Source of the DNA: Planctomycetota bacterium
GTDB taxonomy: Bacteria > Planctomycetota > Phycisphaerae > FEN-1346
Direction: 5' to 3'
Assembly: GCA_026386995.1 (NCBI GenBank)
Contig: JAPLMO010000063.1
Location: 1 to 35,209, forward strand
DNA length: 35,209 bases
Shown: positions 6,736 to 14,890 of the stretch, one piece after another
How the letters are laid out: the number at the start of each line of letters is the position of its first letter
How positions within the stretch are numbered: the stretch's first letter is position 1
Notes under the pieces: model-generated
Databases searched by the model: none
The model's input: the letters and a program-made list of their open reading frames with translations, nothing else
What the model was told of the DNA's origin: nothing
Translations under genes and position numbers: made by a program

Positions 6736-7698
6736 TCACGATATCATCGCCCTCACTTCCCCCCACACCCGCTTAACGTCAATGCTGCCGACCGCGCCGT
6801 CGTCCGACCGCACAATGCGACCGTGCGGCCCGCGGGGGCCCCAGACCTGCGGGTTTGTGGGGCTGAAGAGGGCGACCGTGGGGGTGGCGCGGCCGTCGGG
6901 GCGGCGGACGGCGGCGGCGATGTGCGTGACGCCGGAGTCGTTGCCGACATACATATCGGCCAGGGCGAGGACGGCCGCCACCTGCTCAAGCGAAAGGTCC
7001 GCCAGAACGGTCTCGTCCGGCCCGAGCGCTGCAAGCGTGCCGCGCTCCTGCTCGGCCGGGCCGGAGAGCCAGACGACCTGGCGGCCGGCGCCGGGGGCGA
7101 GGGGGTCAGGAGCCTTAAAGGCGTAGGGCTCCTGACCCCTTGCGCCCCCGGTAACGCGGCGAAGGCGCCGGGCGATCTCCTGAAAACGATCGAGCGGCCA
7201 GTTCTTCTTCGGCGAACCGCTGCCGGCCCCGATCGCGGCAAACGGGCCGCTGATGCCGCAGGAGGAGAGCCGCCGGCGGGCCTCGTCGAGGAGAGTTTCC
7301 GGCACGGGTATTTCGGGCGTCTCGGGCACGGGCGGCAGACCTAAGCGGGCGGCGGCCTGACGCAGGAGCCACGCCGATGCCGGCTCGGTCCAGCCCTGGC
7401 GCGGCAGCGGGTCGATGAGGCAGACTTCTCCGGCGGCGTGGGACGGCTTGGTCATGGCGGCGGAGAAGAGGTCGATCACGAGGTCGGCCTCGCGCGCCTC
7501 GGGCGGGGCGTGAGAAAACACGTCGAAGTCCACGCAGTCGTCCACGAGGCCGGCCATGCGGGCCAGGGCCGTCCGCTCGCAACGGCCCACCAGGAGCATG
7601 CGTGCCGCAGGCCACTTCGCCCGCACCGCGCGCAGCGTGGGCATCGCCTGGACGAGGTCGCCGATGGCGCCCATGTGGATGGTGATGATGTGTTTCAT
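6736..7698 (-). CDS. Glycosyltransferase family 9 (ADP-heptose:LPS heptosyltransferase type)
   Basis: A 320-residue family 9 glycosyltransferase. Members transfer heptose from ADP-heptose to the inner core of lipopolysaccharide on the cytoplasmic side of the inner membrane. The N-terminal signature GAIGDLVQAMPTLRAVR is at residues 9-25. In the nucleotide-sugar-binding half, GPFAAIGAGSGSPKKNWP is near residue 165, GNDSGVTHIAAA near 265, and ALFSPTNPQVWGP near 288. The inter-domain linker near residues 183-203 (GGARGQEPYAFKAPDPLAPG) is encoded by a 60-base inverted repeat resembling intergenic mobile hairpins; it keeps the frame. The start at 7698 gives MKHIITIHMGAIGD, the expected family N-terminus. 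The exact acceptor is not predictable. Confidence 0.88.
   Translation of the reverse strand: MKHIITIHMGAIGDLVQAMPTLRAVRAKWPAARMLLVGRCERTALARMAGLVDDCVDFDVFSHAPPEAREADLVIDLFSAAMTKPSHAAGEVCLIDPLPRQGWTEPASAWLLRQAAARLGLPPVPETPEIPVPETLLDEARRRLSSCGISGPFAAIGAGSGSPKKNWPLDRFQEIARRLRRVTGGARGQEPYAFKAPDPLAPGAGRQVVWLSGPAEQERGTLAALGPDETVLADLSLEQVAAVLALADMYVGNDSGVTHIAAAVRRPDGRATPTVALFSPTNPQVWGPRGPHGRIVRSDDGAVGSIDVKRVWGEVRAMIS
7092..7150. repeat. Hairpin repeat inside the glycosyltransferase gene
   Basis: GGGGTCAGGAGCC at 7102-7114 is the perfect inverse of GGCTCCTGACCCC at 7127-7139. The stem extends outwards (CGGGGGCGA at 7092 against TGCGCCCCCG ending at 7150) with one extra base, giving about 22-25 paired bases. 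It lies wholly within coding sequence and is read without a stop. Confidence 0.8.
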
Positions 7699-7729
7699 GG
7701 TTCTGTCGCCTGGGGGCACGCCCACCTTA

Positions 7730-7819
7730 GCGCGGTGGGCAGTCCTGCCCACCGCGCGAGCAACCCGGGTTCTGACCCGGAGACGGGCCACGCGCGGCGG
7801 GCAAGACTGCCCGCCGCGC
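7730..7819. repeat. Paired-hairpin element, GCGCGGYGGGCA type
   Basis: Hairpin 1 (7730-7757) pairs GCGCGGTGGGCA with TGCCCACCGCGC. Hairpin 2 (7792-7819) pairs GCGCGGCGGGCA with TGCCCGCCGCGC. The T-A pair of the first is a C-G pair in the second, so pairing is kept. It sits between mnmA and the glycosyltransferase gene, which are on the same strand. Confidence 0.85.
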
Positions 7820-7826
7820 TCCGTCC

Positions 7827-8909
7827 CTATGCATTGGCGATCCATCCGCCGCCAAGGACGCGGTCGTCGCGGTAGAACACGGCCGCCTGGCCGGGTGTGA
7901 CGGCCGGCTGGGGCTGGTCGAACTTGACCTCGGCGGCCTCGCTGCCGTCGGGCCGCGGGTCCAGCCGAGTCAGCCACGCGGGGGCGGCCGGGTGGCGGTA
8001 GCGGATCTGGACGTCGGCCCGGACCGGCTCGCGCGGCGGAGGCTCGTGCCAGACGATCTGCTCGGCCACGAGGCCCTGCGACCGGACGGCCTCGGCCGGG
8101 CCGACGATGACGGCGGCGTCGGCGGGCCGGATGCCGACGACGTACAGCGGCCGGCCCACGGCCACACCGAGGCCGCGGCGCTGGCCGATCGTGAAGTTGA
8201 CGATCCCCTCATGCCGCCCCAACTCGCGGCCGTCCATGTCCAGCACGGGGCCGGGCCGGACGAGGTCGGGCCGGCGCTCGCGCACCAGGTCGCCGACCGT
8301 TCCGGGCACGAAGCAGACCTCCTGGCTCTCGGCCTTGTCGTGGACGGGCAGGCCCAGGTCTCGAGCGATGCGGCGGACTTCGGTCTTCGTGAGTTCGCCC
8401 AGTGGCAGGCGGATGCGCTCGATGCGCTGCGGCGGGATGGCGAAGAGGAAATACGACTGGTCTTTGTCGCGGTCGCACCCGCGCTTCAGTCGCCGGCGGC
8501 CCGCATCCCGCTCGACGCGGGCGTAATGGCCCGTGGCGATGAAGGCCGCGCCCAGCGTGTCGGCGTACTCCAGGAGCCGCCCGAACTTCAGGTCCCGGTT
8601 GCACAGGACGCACGGGTTGGGCGTGCGGCCGCATCCGTATTCCTCGCAGAAGCGGTCGATCAGACGCTCGAAGTCGGCGGCGAAGTCGAGGACGGCGAAG
8701 GGGATGCCGAGGCGTGCGGCCACGCGTCGGGCGTCGGCGGAGTCCTCGGGCGAACAGCATCGCTTCGGCCCGCCCGCCGCGCCGCTCTCCACGAGGCCCG
8801 CGCACATGAAAACGCCGACGGGCTGGCGGCCCTGCTGTTGCAGCAGGGCTGCCGCCACGGACGAGTCCACGCCGCCCGACATTGCCACGATGACCTTTTC
8901 GCCCGCCAT
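7827..8909 (-). CDS. mnmA: tRNA-specific 2-thiouridylase MnmA
   Basis: A 360-residue enzyme that activates U34 of tRNA-Lys, -Glu and -Gln with ATP and replaces the C2 oxygen with sulfur from a relay of sulfur carriers. The PP-loop ATP-binding motif SGGVDSS is at residues 10-16. The first catalytic cysteine is in NPCVLCN near residue 100, and the second in SQEVCFVP near residue 200, which form the usual disulfide pair. ATGHYARV and DKDQSYFL are typical tRNA/substrate-binding motifs. The C-terminal beta barrel (TIGQRRGLGV, then FDQPQPAVTPGQAAVFY) is complete. Length is normal. The start at 8909 gives MAGEKVIVAMSGG. Confidence 0.97.
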   Translation of the reverse strand: MAGEKVIVAMSGGVDSSVAAALLQQQGRQPVGVFMCAGLVESGAAGGPKRCCSPEDSADARRVAARLGIPFAVLDFAADFERLIDRFCEEYGCGRTPNPCVLCNRDLKFGRLLEYADTLGAAFIATGHYARVERDAGRRRLKRGCDRDKDQSYFLFAIPPQRIERIRLPLGELTKTEVRRIARDLGLPVHDKAESQEVCFVPGTVGDLVRERRPDLVRPGPVLDMDGRELGRHEGIVNFTIGQRRGLGVAVGRPLYVVGIRPADAAVIVGPAEAVRSQGLVAEQIVWHEPPPREPVRADVQIRYRHPAAPAWLTRLDPRPDGSEAAEVKFDQPQPAVTPGQAAVFYRDDRVLGGGWIANA

Positions 8910-8985
8910 ATCGGCGTATTGTAGCGTGCGTGCGGCGAATGGCCATAGCCTTCGGCTTGTGCCGGTGCGGCGTCAGTCTTGCGGG

Positions 8986-9069
8986 GGGTGGCATGGTCAC
9001 GCTGTTGCGTGACCATGCGCCTCCCGGCGGGCGAAAACATGGTCACGCAACAGCGTGACCATGCCACCC
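8986..9069. repeat. Paired-hairpin element, GGCATGGTCACGC type
   Basis: Hairpin 1 (8986-9018) and hairpin 2 (9038-9069) are reverse complements of each other and each is self-complementary (CATGGTCACGC … GCGTGACCATG) with a TGTT/AACA loop. The outer GGGTGG/CCACCC closes the whole unit. It lies in the divergent gap between mnmA and the PilZ gene. Confidence 0.88.
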
Positions 9070-9135
9070 TCGTAGGTGGCGGACTGCCTGTGACACCCTG
9101 GGTCACATTTCTAGATAGCCGTTCCATTTTTTACG

Positions 9136-9163
9136 TTGCGTCGGCCGGATTGCTAAGTACACT
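9136..9163 (+). promoter_or_regulatory. Candidate promoter for the PilZ gene
   Basis: TTGCGT at 9136-9141 and TACACT at 9158-9163 with a 16-base spacer, about 80 bases upstream of the PilZ start. A weak match to the sigma-70 consensus. Confidence 0.3.
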
Positions 9164-9241
9164 GTAGCATAAACCGCCGGCAGGGGGGGCGGGCCGTGGC
9201 CGGCGGCCGCATGCCGTCACGGTTGTGCCGGGAGCGATGAT

Positions 9242-9571
9242 ATGAACACCTCTGACGAACGACGAAAGTATTCCCGCTTCGACGTGCCATGCCGCCTTCG
9301 CGTCGAACTGCCAGGCGGCGCGGATGTGCGCACGCGGGCGATCAACATCAGCGACGGCGGAACGTACTTCGTCACGGAAGAGAAGGCACTCGACGTCGGC
9401 CACACGGTGACCGTGCGCCTCGCTGTGCCGCGCGACACGGCCAACACGTTCTTCCTGGAGCAGTTTGCCGCCAAGGCCAAGGTGGTCCGCCGCGAACCTG
9501 CGGGTGGCGACCTCGCGGGCATAGGCGTGGCCTTGAAGTTCGAGAAGGTGTTGGCCCTGGACCTGCCGTAG
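9242..9571 (+). CDS. PilZ-domain cyclic di-GMP-binding protein
   Basis: A 109-residue single-domain PilZ protein. PilZ domains bind the second messenger cyclic di-GMP and pass the signal to motility, pilus or exopolysaccharide machinery. Both ligand-binding motifs are present: RxxxR as R8-K-Y-S-R12, and (D/N)xSxxG as N35-I-S37-D-G-G40. The later beta strands (TVTVRLAVP, AKVVRRE, GIGVALKFEKV) fit the barrel. No signal peptide or output domain is present, so it should act as a cytosolic adaptor. The start at 9242 has GGGAG upstream. It is monocistronic: a repeat element separates it from the convergent pyrC. The target is unknown; the pilus cluster at 24-33 kb is one possibility. Confidence 0.9.
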   Translation: MNTSDERRKYSRFDVPCRLRVELPGGADVRTRAINISDGGTYFVTEEKALDVGHTVTVRLAVPRDTANTFFLEQFAAKAKVVRREPAGGDLAGIGVALKFEKVLALDLP

Positions 9572-9574
9572 AGG

Positions 9575-9697
9575 CTGTTTCACAACCGGCTTTTAACGCA
9601 TGATCGCGCGGCGGGCAGTCTTGCCCGCCGCGCAAAGACTGATTTGCGTGCGCGGTGGGCAAGACTGCCCACCGCGCGACACTTAGCTCTGAAACAG
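9575..9697. repeat. Paired-hairpin element filling the PilZ-pyrC gap
   Basis: Terminal inverted CTGTTTCA (9575-9582) and TGAAACAG (9690-9697) enclose two GCGCGG hairpins (9606-9633 and 9650-9677). Their stems differ by a paired C-G/T-A change, as in the copy at 7730. The element occupies almost exactly the space between the two convergent stop codons. Confidence 0.8.
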
Positions 9698-9701
9698 TTT
9701 C

Positions 9702-11000
9702 TTAGCCTTCCTGCCGGAAAACCACCCGCCCGCTGACGATTGTGACCACGGCGCGCCCTCGGACGTCCCATCCTGCAAACGGGCAGTTCCGCGCCCGCGA
9801 CATGAACTGCGCGGGCTCGATTCGCCAGGCGACCTCCGGATCGATGACCGTTACGTCGGCCGTCGCGGCGAGGGCGATGCGGCCGGTATCTATGCCCAGG
9901 ACGCGGGCGGGATTGACCGTCAGTCGCGCCAGGAGTTCCGGACAGGTCAAGAGGCCGGTCTCGACGAGGGCCTTGGCGTAGATGGGCAGGGCGGACTCCA
10001 GGCCGATCATCCCGGAGGGCGCCTCGGCCAGGGGCAGGCGTTTGACCTCGGCGGAGTGCGGGGCGTGGTCCGTGGCCAGGCAATCGATCGAGCCGTCGCG
10101 GACGCCCTCGACGACGGCGTCCACGTCGTGGCCACTCCGAAGCGGCGGGCTGACCTTGAAGACCGCGTCGCGGCCGGCCAGCGACTCTTCCGTCAGCGCC
10201 AGGTGGTGCGGCGCGGCCTCGGCCGAGACTGGGGCCCCGGCGGCCTTAGCGCGGCGGATGATCTCGACGGCACCCTCCGTAGACACGTGACAGATGTGCA
10301 CGCGGCAGCCGGTCCGCGCCGCGGCATCGCACGCTCGCTGGACGGCCGCCTCCTCGGCTTCCGGCGGATTGCCCGGCAGCCCGAGGGCGGTCGCCAGCGG
10401 CCCGTCGTTGATGACGCCGCCGGCGGCCAGCGCCGCATCCTCGCAGTGGCAGAGGGCGGGGACGCCGAGGCTGGCGGCCAGACGCAGGACATTCTCGAAG
10501 ACTTCCGGGTCGGCCACGTCGGCGCCGTCGTCGCTGAACGCCACGGCCCCGGCGGCCTGCATGGCAGCCAGGCCGGCGACCTTGCGTCCGGCCCGGCCGG
10601 CGGTCTGGCATCCGACCGGCAGCACGCGGGCCAGGCCGGCGTCGCGCCCGCGCTCGACGTAGTACCGGACGGCCTCCGGCGAGTCGATGGGCGGCCGCGT
10701 GTTGGGCATCGCGCAGATAGTCGTGAACCCGCCCGCCACGGCCGCCGCGGCGCCGCTGGCGATGGTCTCGGGCGGTACCTCGTTGGCACCGTGGGGCGAT
10801 TCGCGCAGGTGAACGTGGAGGTCGATGAGGCCCGGGACGACGAGGCGTCCGCGGCAGTCGATCTTCCGGTCGGCGGGGCCAAGCGTGGCGGCTGGCCCGA
10901 TGGCCGCAATGCGGTCGTCGTGGATCAGGAGATCGGCGAACTCGTTGCGACCGCTTGCCGGGTCGATGATGCGTCCGCCGGCCAGGAGGAGGCGGGTCAT
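9702..11000 (-). CDS. pyrC: Dihydroorotase, class I
   Basis: A 432-residue zinc amidohydrolase that cyclises N-carbamoyl-aspartate to dihydroorotate in de novo pyrimidine synthesis. Visible motifs are the metal-binding DLHVHLRE near residue 60, the substrate-binding TTICAMPNTRPP near 88, FSDDGADV near 150, ALCHCEDAAL near 180, HICHVST near 235 and ATDHAPHS near 305. This set matches the bacterial class I enzymes that partner aspartate carbamoyltransferase. The start at 11000 overlaps the pyrB stop as ATGA (10997-11000), so the two are translationally coupled. The C-terminal strand VVTIVSGRVVFRQEG is complete. Confidence 0.96.
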   Translation of the reverse strand: MTRLLLAGGRIIDPASGRNEFADLLIHDDRIAAIGPAATLGPADRKIDCRGRLVVPGLIDLHVHLRESPHGANEVPPETIASGAAAAVAGGFTTICAMPNTRPPIDSPEAVRYYVERGRDAGLARVLPVGCQTAGRAGRKVAGLAAMQAAGAVAFSDDGADVADPEVFENVLRLAASLGVPALCHCEDAALAAGGVINDGPLATALGLPGNPPEAEEAAVQRACDAAARTGCRVHICHVSTEGAVEIIRRAKAAGAPVSAEAAPHHLALTEESLAGRDAVFKVSPPLRSGHDVDAVVEGVRDGSIDCLATDHAPHSAEVKRLPLAEAPSGMIGLESALPIYAKALVETGLLTCPELLARLTVNPARVLGIDTGRIALAATADVTVIDPEVAWRIEPAQFMSRARNCPFAGWDVRGRAVVTIVSGRVVFRQEG

Positions 11001-11974
11001 CGGCGTTTGCCTCTGGCGGATCTTCCGGCGGCCTGGCGCTCGCGGTCGAGCGCCCCGATGCAGAGTTCGAGGACCGCCATGCGGACCGCCACGCCGCATG
11101 TCGCCTGGAAGAGGATGACGCTCTGCGGCCCGTCGGCGATCTCGTTGGCCATTTCGAGGCCGCGGTTGACCGGCCCGGGATGGAGGACGATCGCCCCCGG
11201 CTTGGCGCGAGCCAGCCGCGCGGGCGTCAGTTGGTAGCCGCGCGTATACTTGTCGATGTCGAGCGGCAGCGACTCGTGGCGCTCGAACTGGACGCGGAGC
11301 ATCATGACGGCGTCGCACTCGGGCAGGACGGCGTCAAAATCGGTGCTGGTCTCGACCTTGACGTCCAGGTCTTTCAGAAACATCTGCGGGCCGACGAAAA
11401 TAACGCGGTTGCCGAACTTCGAGAGGCCGAAGAGGTTCGACCGCGCGACGCGGCTGTGCCGCACGTCGCCCACCAGCGCCAGCGTCAGCCCTTCCAGCCG
11501 TCCGAGGCGGCGGCGGATGGCCAGCATGTCGAGGAGGGCCTGCGTCGGGTGCTCGTGGGAATCGTCGCCGGCGTTCAGGACGGAGCATTGGACGGCGGCG
11601 GCCAGGCGGTGCGGCGCCTCGCGCTCCTGGTGGCGGATGACGATGGCGTCCAGGCCCATGGCCTCGATGTTGCGGGCCGTGTCGACCAGCGACTCTTTCT
11701 TGTTGAGGCTGCTGGTGGCCGCGTGGAACTGGAAGACCCTTGCCCCTAGCCGCTCGGCGGCAAAGGTGAACGAAGTGCGCGTGCGCGTCGAGTCTTCGCA
11801 GAAGAGGTTCAGGACGGTGCGGCCCTTCAGGCGCTGCGGGCAGGGCCGCTTGTGCGTGACGCAGGGCAGGTATGCGTCCGCGAGGTCGAGGACCGTCAGA
11901 ATCTCCCCGGCCGTCATGTCTTCCAGGCCCAGGAGGTGCTTTCTCGTCCACCGAGTCTTGCCGCGTTTGGCCAT
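10997..11974 (-). CDS. pyrB: Aspartate carbamoyltransferase catalytic subunit
   Basis: A 325-residue enzyme condensing carbamoyl phosphate with aspartate, the committed step of pyrimidine synthesis. The carbamoyl-phosphate loop CEDSTRTRTSF is near residue 55. AATSSLNKKESLVDT carries the K84-type lysine from the neighbouring subunit. GDDSHEHPTQALLDM is near 130, VGDVRHSRVARS near 157, and HPGPVNRG near 268. I chose the ATG at 11974 (MAKRGKTRW); an upstream in-frame extension has no family match. It is the first gene of a pyrB-pyrC unit with a 4-base overlap. No pyrI or PyrR-type attenuator is visible in the 5' region. Confidence 0.96.
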   Translation of the reverse strand: MAKRGKTRWTRKHLLGLEDMTAGEILTVLDLADAYLPCVTHKRPCPQRLKGRTVLNLFCEDSTRTRTSFTFAAERLGARVFQFHAATSSLNKKESLVDTARNIEAMGLDAIVIRHQEREAPHRLAAAVQCSVLNAGDDSHEHPTQALLDMLAIRRRLGRLEGLTLALVGDVRHSRVARSNLFGLSKFGNRVIFVGPQMFLKDLDVKVETSTDFDAVLPECDAVMMLRVQFERHESLPLDIDKYTRGYQLTPARLARAKPGAIVLHPGPVNRGLEMANEIADGPQSVILFQATCGVAVRMAVLELCIGALDRERQAAGRSARGKRR

Positions 11975-12114
11975 AGGTCCACCCCCGCCGCCGAATATGT
12001 CCGACTTGTGGTTCCCCTGCAAGAGGCAGACTATAGGACGGCAACGGCCTCGTGGCAACCGAAAAGGTGGTTGTGGGGTATGGCGTCAATTACGGTGACA
12101 AACCTGCCCCGGGC

Positions 12115-12206
12115 GGGTGGCATGCCCAGCACGCTGTTTGCTGGGCATGCGTGTGCGACGTGCCAGTAAGCATGCCCACGCGAACGGCGGCGTGGGCATG
12201 CCACCC
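12115..12206. repeat. Paired-hairpin element, GGTGGCATGCCCA type
   Basis: Hairpin 1 (12115-12150) has inner stem GCATGCCCAGCA/TGCTGGGCATGC. Hairpin 2 (12170-12206) has GCATGCCCACGC/GCGTGGGCATGC. The outer GGGTGG/CCACCC is shared. The flanks show GCGTCA at about 12083 and its inverse TGACGC at about 12230, possible ends. It fills much of the 413-base divergent gap between pyrB and the TPR gene; nothing else is clear there. Confidence 0.82.
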
Positions 12207-12387
12207 GGCAAAGGGCTTGTCGCTGAGACTGACGCACTACGTTGTGGGGTGGGGCGTAACCGTACAGGCCCCGCCGATTTTCGCTGGCTGCGCGGCCGGA
12301 GGCGCGGTAGGTTTGATGCGGTCGATGGGACCGGTAAGGCGCGGCCCGGGGCGGGCGGCGCGCGGCCAAGGATCGAGGACGCGATTC

Positions 12388-13659
12388 ATGAGCAATATCA
12401 ACAGGCTGTGGCTGCTGGGGATTCTGCCTATTGCGGTTGTCGCGCTGGGCACAGGCACGGCATGGGCCGAGGCGCCGTCGATTGCAGCCCCCGTGCCCGG
12501 TGGCGCCGTGGCGGCGCCGCCGGCGACGGCGGCCGCGCCGAGCCCTCAGGAAGTGGAGTGGGCCGTCCACATGAAGGACGCGCGGGATGCCTATCAGAAA
12601 GGCGATTTCGCCAAGGCCGAGTCCGAAGTGGCCGCGGCCGTGAAAGTGGCCGAGACGTTTCCGCCGAAGGATGAGCGACTGGGCATGACCCTGAGCAACC
12701 TCGTGATGGTCTACACCGTGCAGCGCAAGTTCTCTTATGCCGAAGAGCCGGCAAGGCGCGTCGTGGAATTTGCCGAGAAGGCAAACGGTCCCGATCACCC
12801 CTCGGTGGCCATGACCCTGAACGACCTGGCGGGAATCTATAAGGAAGAGGGCAAACTGGCGGAGGCCGAGGCGATATACAAGCGCGCCCAGGGCATCCTT
12901 GAAAAGGCCAAAGGAACCGAGGTCCAGGCCTCGATGATACTCCTGAATCTGGCCGAAGTGTACCGCGACCAGAAGAAGTTGCCCGAGGCGGAAGCGGCCG
13001 CGAAGAAGGTGCTGGCGGTGCGAGAGAAGGCCCTCGGGCTCAACCATCAGTCGGTGATGTCGGCCCTGCAGACGCTGGGCACGATCTACTCCGCCGAGGG
13101 CAAACACGCCGACGCCGTGGCCACTCAGCAGCGGGCCATGGCCATCTGCAAGAAGGCGCTGGGCTGGAGCCGGCCCGCCATGATGCAGGCCCAGGCTGCC
13201 CTGGCGGAGGCGTACATGGCCGACGGCAAATACGGTGACGCCGAGACGCTCTACAAGAAAGCCATCGAGTTGGCGCAAGGCGGCCTCGGGCCGAGCAATT
13301 ATGTCCTGGCCACCGTGCTCGAGAAATACGCGGCCCTCCTGAAGACGACGAAGCGCGACGCGGAGGCTGCAACGATGGAGTCTCTCGCCAAGGACGTTCG
13401 CCAAGGCAGGCCGATAACGTTGCCCACTTCGGCGCCGCCGGCGGCCCCGGCGACGCCTGCGCCGGCCGCTCCGGTGACGCCCGCGCCAGCCGCGCCTGCG
13501 GCCCCCGCGGCACCGCCCGCCCCGAGCGAGCCGGCGCCGACACCGGCCGCGACGGAAGGCAGTTCCACGCCGCCGGTCAAGCCCCAGGTGCCGCAGGCCC
13601 CGGTCGCGCCTGCGCCGGCAGCGCCCGCCGCACCGCCACCGGCGCCTGCGGAGAAGTAG
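12388..13659 (+). CDS. Exported TPR-repeat protein with Pro/Ala-rich tail
   Basis: A 423-residue exported protein. The signal peptide spans about residues 1-28 (hydrophobic core LLGILPIAVVALG, cleavage near AWA-EA). From about residue 60 to 330 there are at least five tetratricopeptide units of the 42-residue kinesin-light-chain style, for example NDLAGIYKEEGKLAEAEAIY and NLAEVYRDQKKLPEAEAAAK. TPRs are helical scaffolds for protein-protein contact. The last 75 residues are a low-complexity Ala/Pro run (APAAP, TPAP repeats), probably an extended linker in the periplasm. The ATG at 12388 has GAGGA upstream. A repeat element begins 11 bases after the stop. The binding partner is unknown. Confidence 0.88.
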   Translation: MSNINRLWLLGILPIAVVALGTGTAWAEAPSIAAPVPGGAVAAPPATAAAPSPQEVEWAVHMKDARDAYQKGDFAKAESEVAAAVKVAETFPPKDERLGMTLSNLVMVYTVQRKFSYAEEPARRVVEFAEKANGPDHPSVAMTLNDLAGIYKEEGKLAEAEAIYKRAQGILEKAKGTEVQASMILLNLAEVYRDQKKLPEAEAAAKKVLAVREKALGLNHQSVMSALQTLGTIYSAEGKHADAVATQQRAMAICKKALGWSRPAMMQAQAALAEAYMADGKYGDAETLYKKAIELAQGGLGPSNYVLATVLEKYAALLKTTKRDAEAATMESLAKDVRQGRPITLPTSAPPAAPATPAPAAPVTPAPAAPAAPAAPPAPSEPAPTPAATEGSSTPPVKPQVPQAPVAPAPAAPAAPPPAPAEK

Positions 13660-13669
13660 CACCGCCGTG

Positions 13670-13828
13670 CTAGTGTAGTGTTTCAGAATTATCGCACATT
13701 ATGGTATCGGGTGCCACGGCTGCGCTGTTTGCAGCCGTGCTCTGCGTGCAACGACCACACGGTTGCTGAACGGCGCAGCCGTGGCACCCGATTCGATAAG
13801 GTACGGGAATTCCAGAGCACTACACTAG
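13670..13828. mobile_element. MITE-like element, copy 1 (CTAGTGTAGTG ends)
   Basis: A 159-base unit with perfect 11-base terminal inverted repeats CTAGTGTAGTG/CACTACACTAG. Inside are two facing hairpins: GGGTGCCACGGCTGC with GCAGCCGTG on the left, and CACGGTTGC with GCAGCCGTGGCACCC on the right. Its left 75 bases match copy 2 at 18898 almost exactly. The right terminus carries the TAG stop codon of the radical SAM gene at 13825. No transposase is encoded, so it would be non-autonomous. Confidence 0.78.
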
Positions 13829-14856
13829 GAGCGTACGGGGCGGGTCTGTTTGGCGCGCGGCTGGGCGAAGAGCATCGGCAGCGAGGCCAGCAGGCCGCGG
13901 ACCGTGTACAGGGCCTCGACTTCGCCGCGGCAATTGTACCAGCACGCGCGGCAGGAGTTGGCCTTCCACCTCTGCCTGAGCAGGCGCACGAGGTCGGGCA
14001 TCGGCGTTTCGACGATCGAGCCGACCGGGTTGGCGCGGTCTTCGACGCACTTGGCCACGAGGCCCCGCTGGTCTATGTTGAAGGTGGCCTGTCCCGCGCG
14101 GCAGCCGGCGAGGCCGCCGCCCAACGCCGCATCGAACCGCGACAGGAAATACGGGTTGGAGAGGACCGCACGGTACTTCCGCCGCAACCCCAGGAGTTTC
14201 TCCGAGACGGGCGTCCGCGCGCGGTGCGACTCATCGCCCGTCTTCAGGACGCCGTAGGGCTGGACCATGAAGTTCACGCCCAGGCGCTCGGCCAGCGCGA
14301 CGACGCCTTCGAGGGCGTCCTGGTTGTCGGCCGTGAGGACGGCCATGATGTTAACGCGCTGGTGGCGGGCCGAGCGCGTGTCGCGGAAGGTCTCCACGGC
14401 CCGCACGGCCTCGGCCATGGCGCCTTGGCGGCCGCGCTGCGCATCGTGGCGGGCGGCGTCGGGGTAGTCGATCGAGACGCTGACGCCCCAGAGGCCGGCC
14501 TGCCAGAGTTCGCGGGCCTTTTCGGGCGTCACGTGCCAGCCGTTGGTGGTGAGGAACGGGAAGTGCCGCCTGGCTAGAACCTCTACGATGTCGGCCAGGT
14601 CGTGCCTGAGGAGCGGTTCGCCGCCCGCGAGGTTGATCAGTCGCGAGCCGCCGCGCCCCAGGTTGGCGGCCCCGCGCTCGAAGTCCCGGACGGAGAGTTC
14701 CTCGGCGGCCGCGTGCGGCTCCTTCCAGTAGCCGCAGATGCGGCAACGGAAGTTGCAGCGGTAGGTCACCTGCCAGGAGCACCAGAGCGGCGTGCGGGCG
14801 AGGTAGGCGCGTACGAGGCCGAGTTTCTTGCGGCGAGCGGTCAGTTTCGTGGTCAT
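13825..14856 (-). CDS. Radical SAM protein with SPASM-like C-terminus
   Basis: A 343-residue radical SAM enzyme. The [4Fe-4S] motif is CNFRCRIC (C34, C38, C41), followed by LAGGEPLLRHDL (the GGEP SAM-binding motif, near residue 77), VSVSIDYPDA near 125, and a C-terminal cysteine cluster (GCRAGQ, AKCVED, SCRACWYNCRGE) like SPASM/twitch domains that hold auxiliary clusters. Such enzymes modify peptides or activate partner enzymes, and also appear in lipid or cofactor pathways; the substrate is not predictable here. The stop codon TAG lies within the terminal repeat of the mobile element at 13670-13828, so the original C-terminus may have been a little different. The start at 14856 gives MTTKLTARRKK. 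Confidence 0.85.
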   Translation of the reverse strand: MTTKLTARRKKLGLVRAYLARTPLWCSWQVTYRCNFRCRICGYWKEPHAAAEELSVRDFERGAANLGRGGSRLINLAGGEPLLRHDLADIVEVLARRHFPFLTTNGWHVTPEKARELWQAGLWGVSVSIDYPDAARHDAQRGRQGAMAEAVRAVETFRDTRSARHQRVNIMAVLTADNQDALEGVVALAERLGVNFMVQPYGVLKTGDESHRARTPVSEKLLGLRRKYRAVLSNPYFLSRFDAALGGGLAGCRAGQATFNIDQRGLVAKCVEDRANPVGSIVETPMPDLVRLLRQRWKANSCRACWYNCRGEVEALYTVRGLLASLPMLFAQPRAKQTRPVRS

Positions 14857-14890
14857 CGCTTTAGATTCTGCGCGGCGGGTCAGGAGGGCC

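Noticed and set aside
12031..13662. 543-codon minus-strand gene opposite the TPR protein
   Set aside because: Low-complexity Arg/Gly frame opposite a clear signal-peptide/TPR protein.
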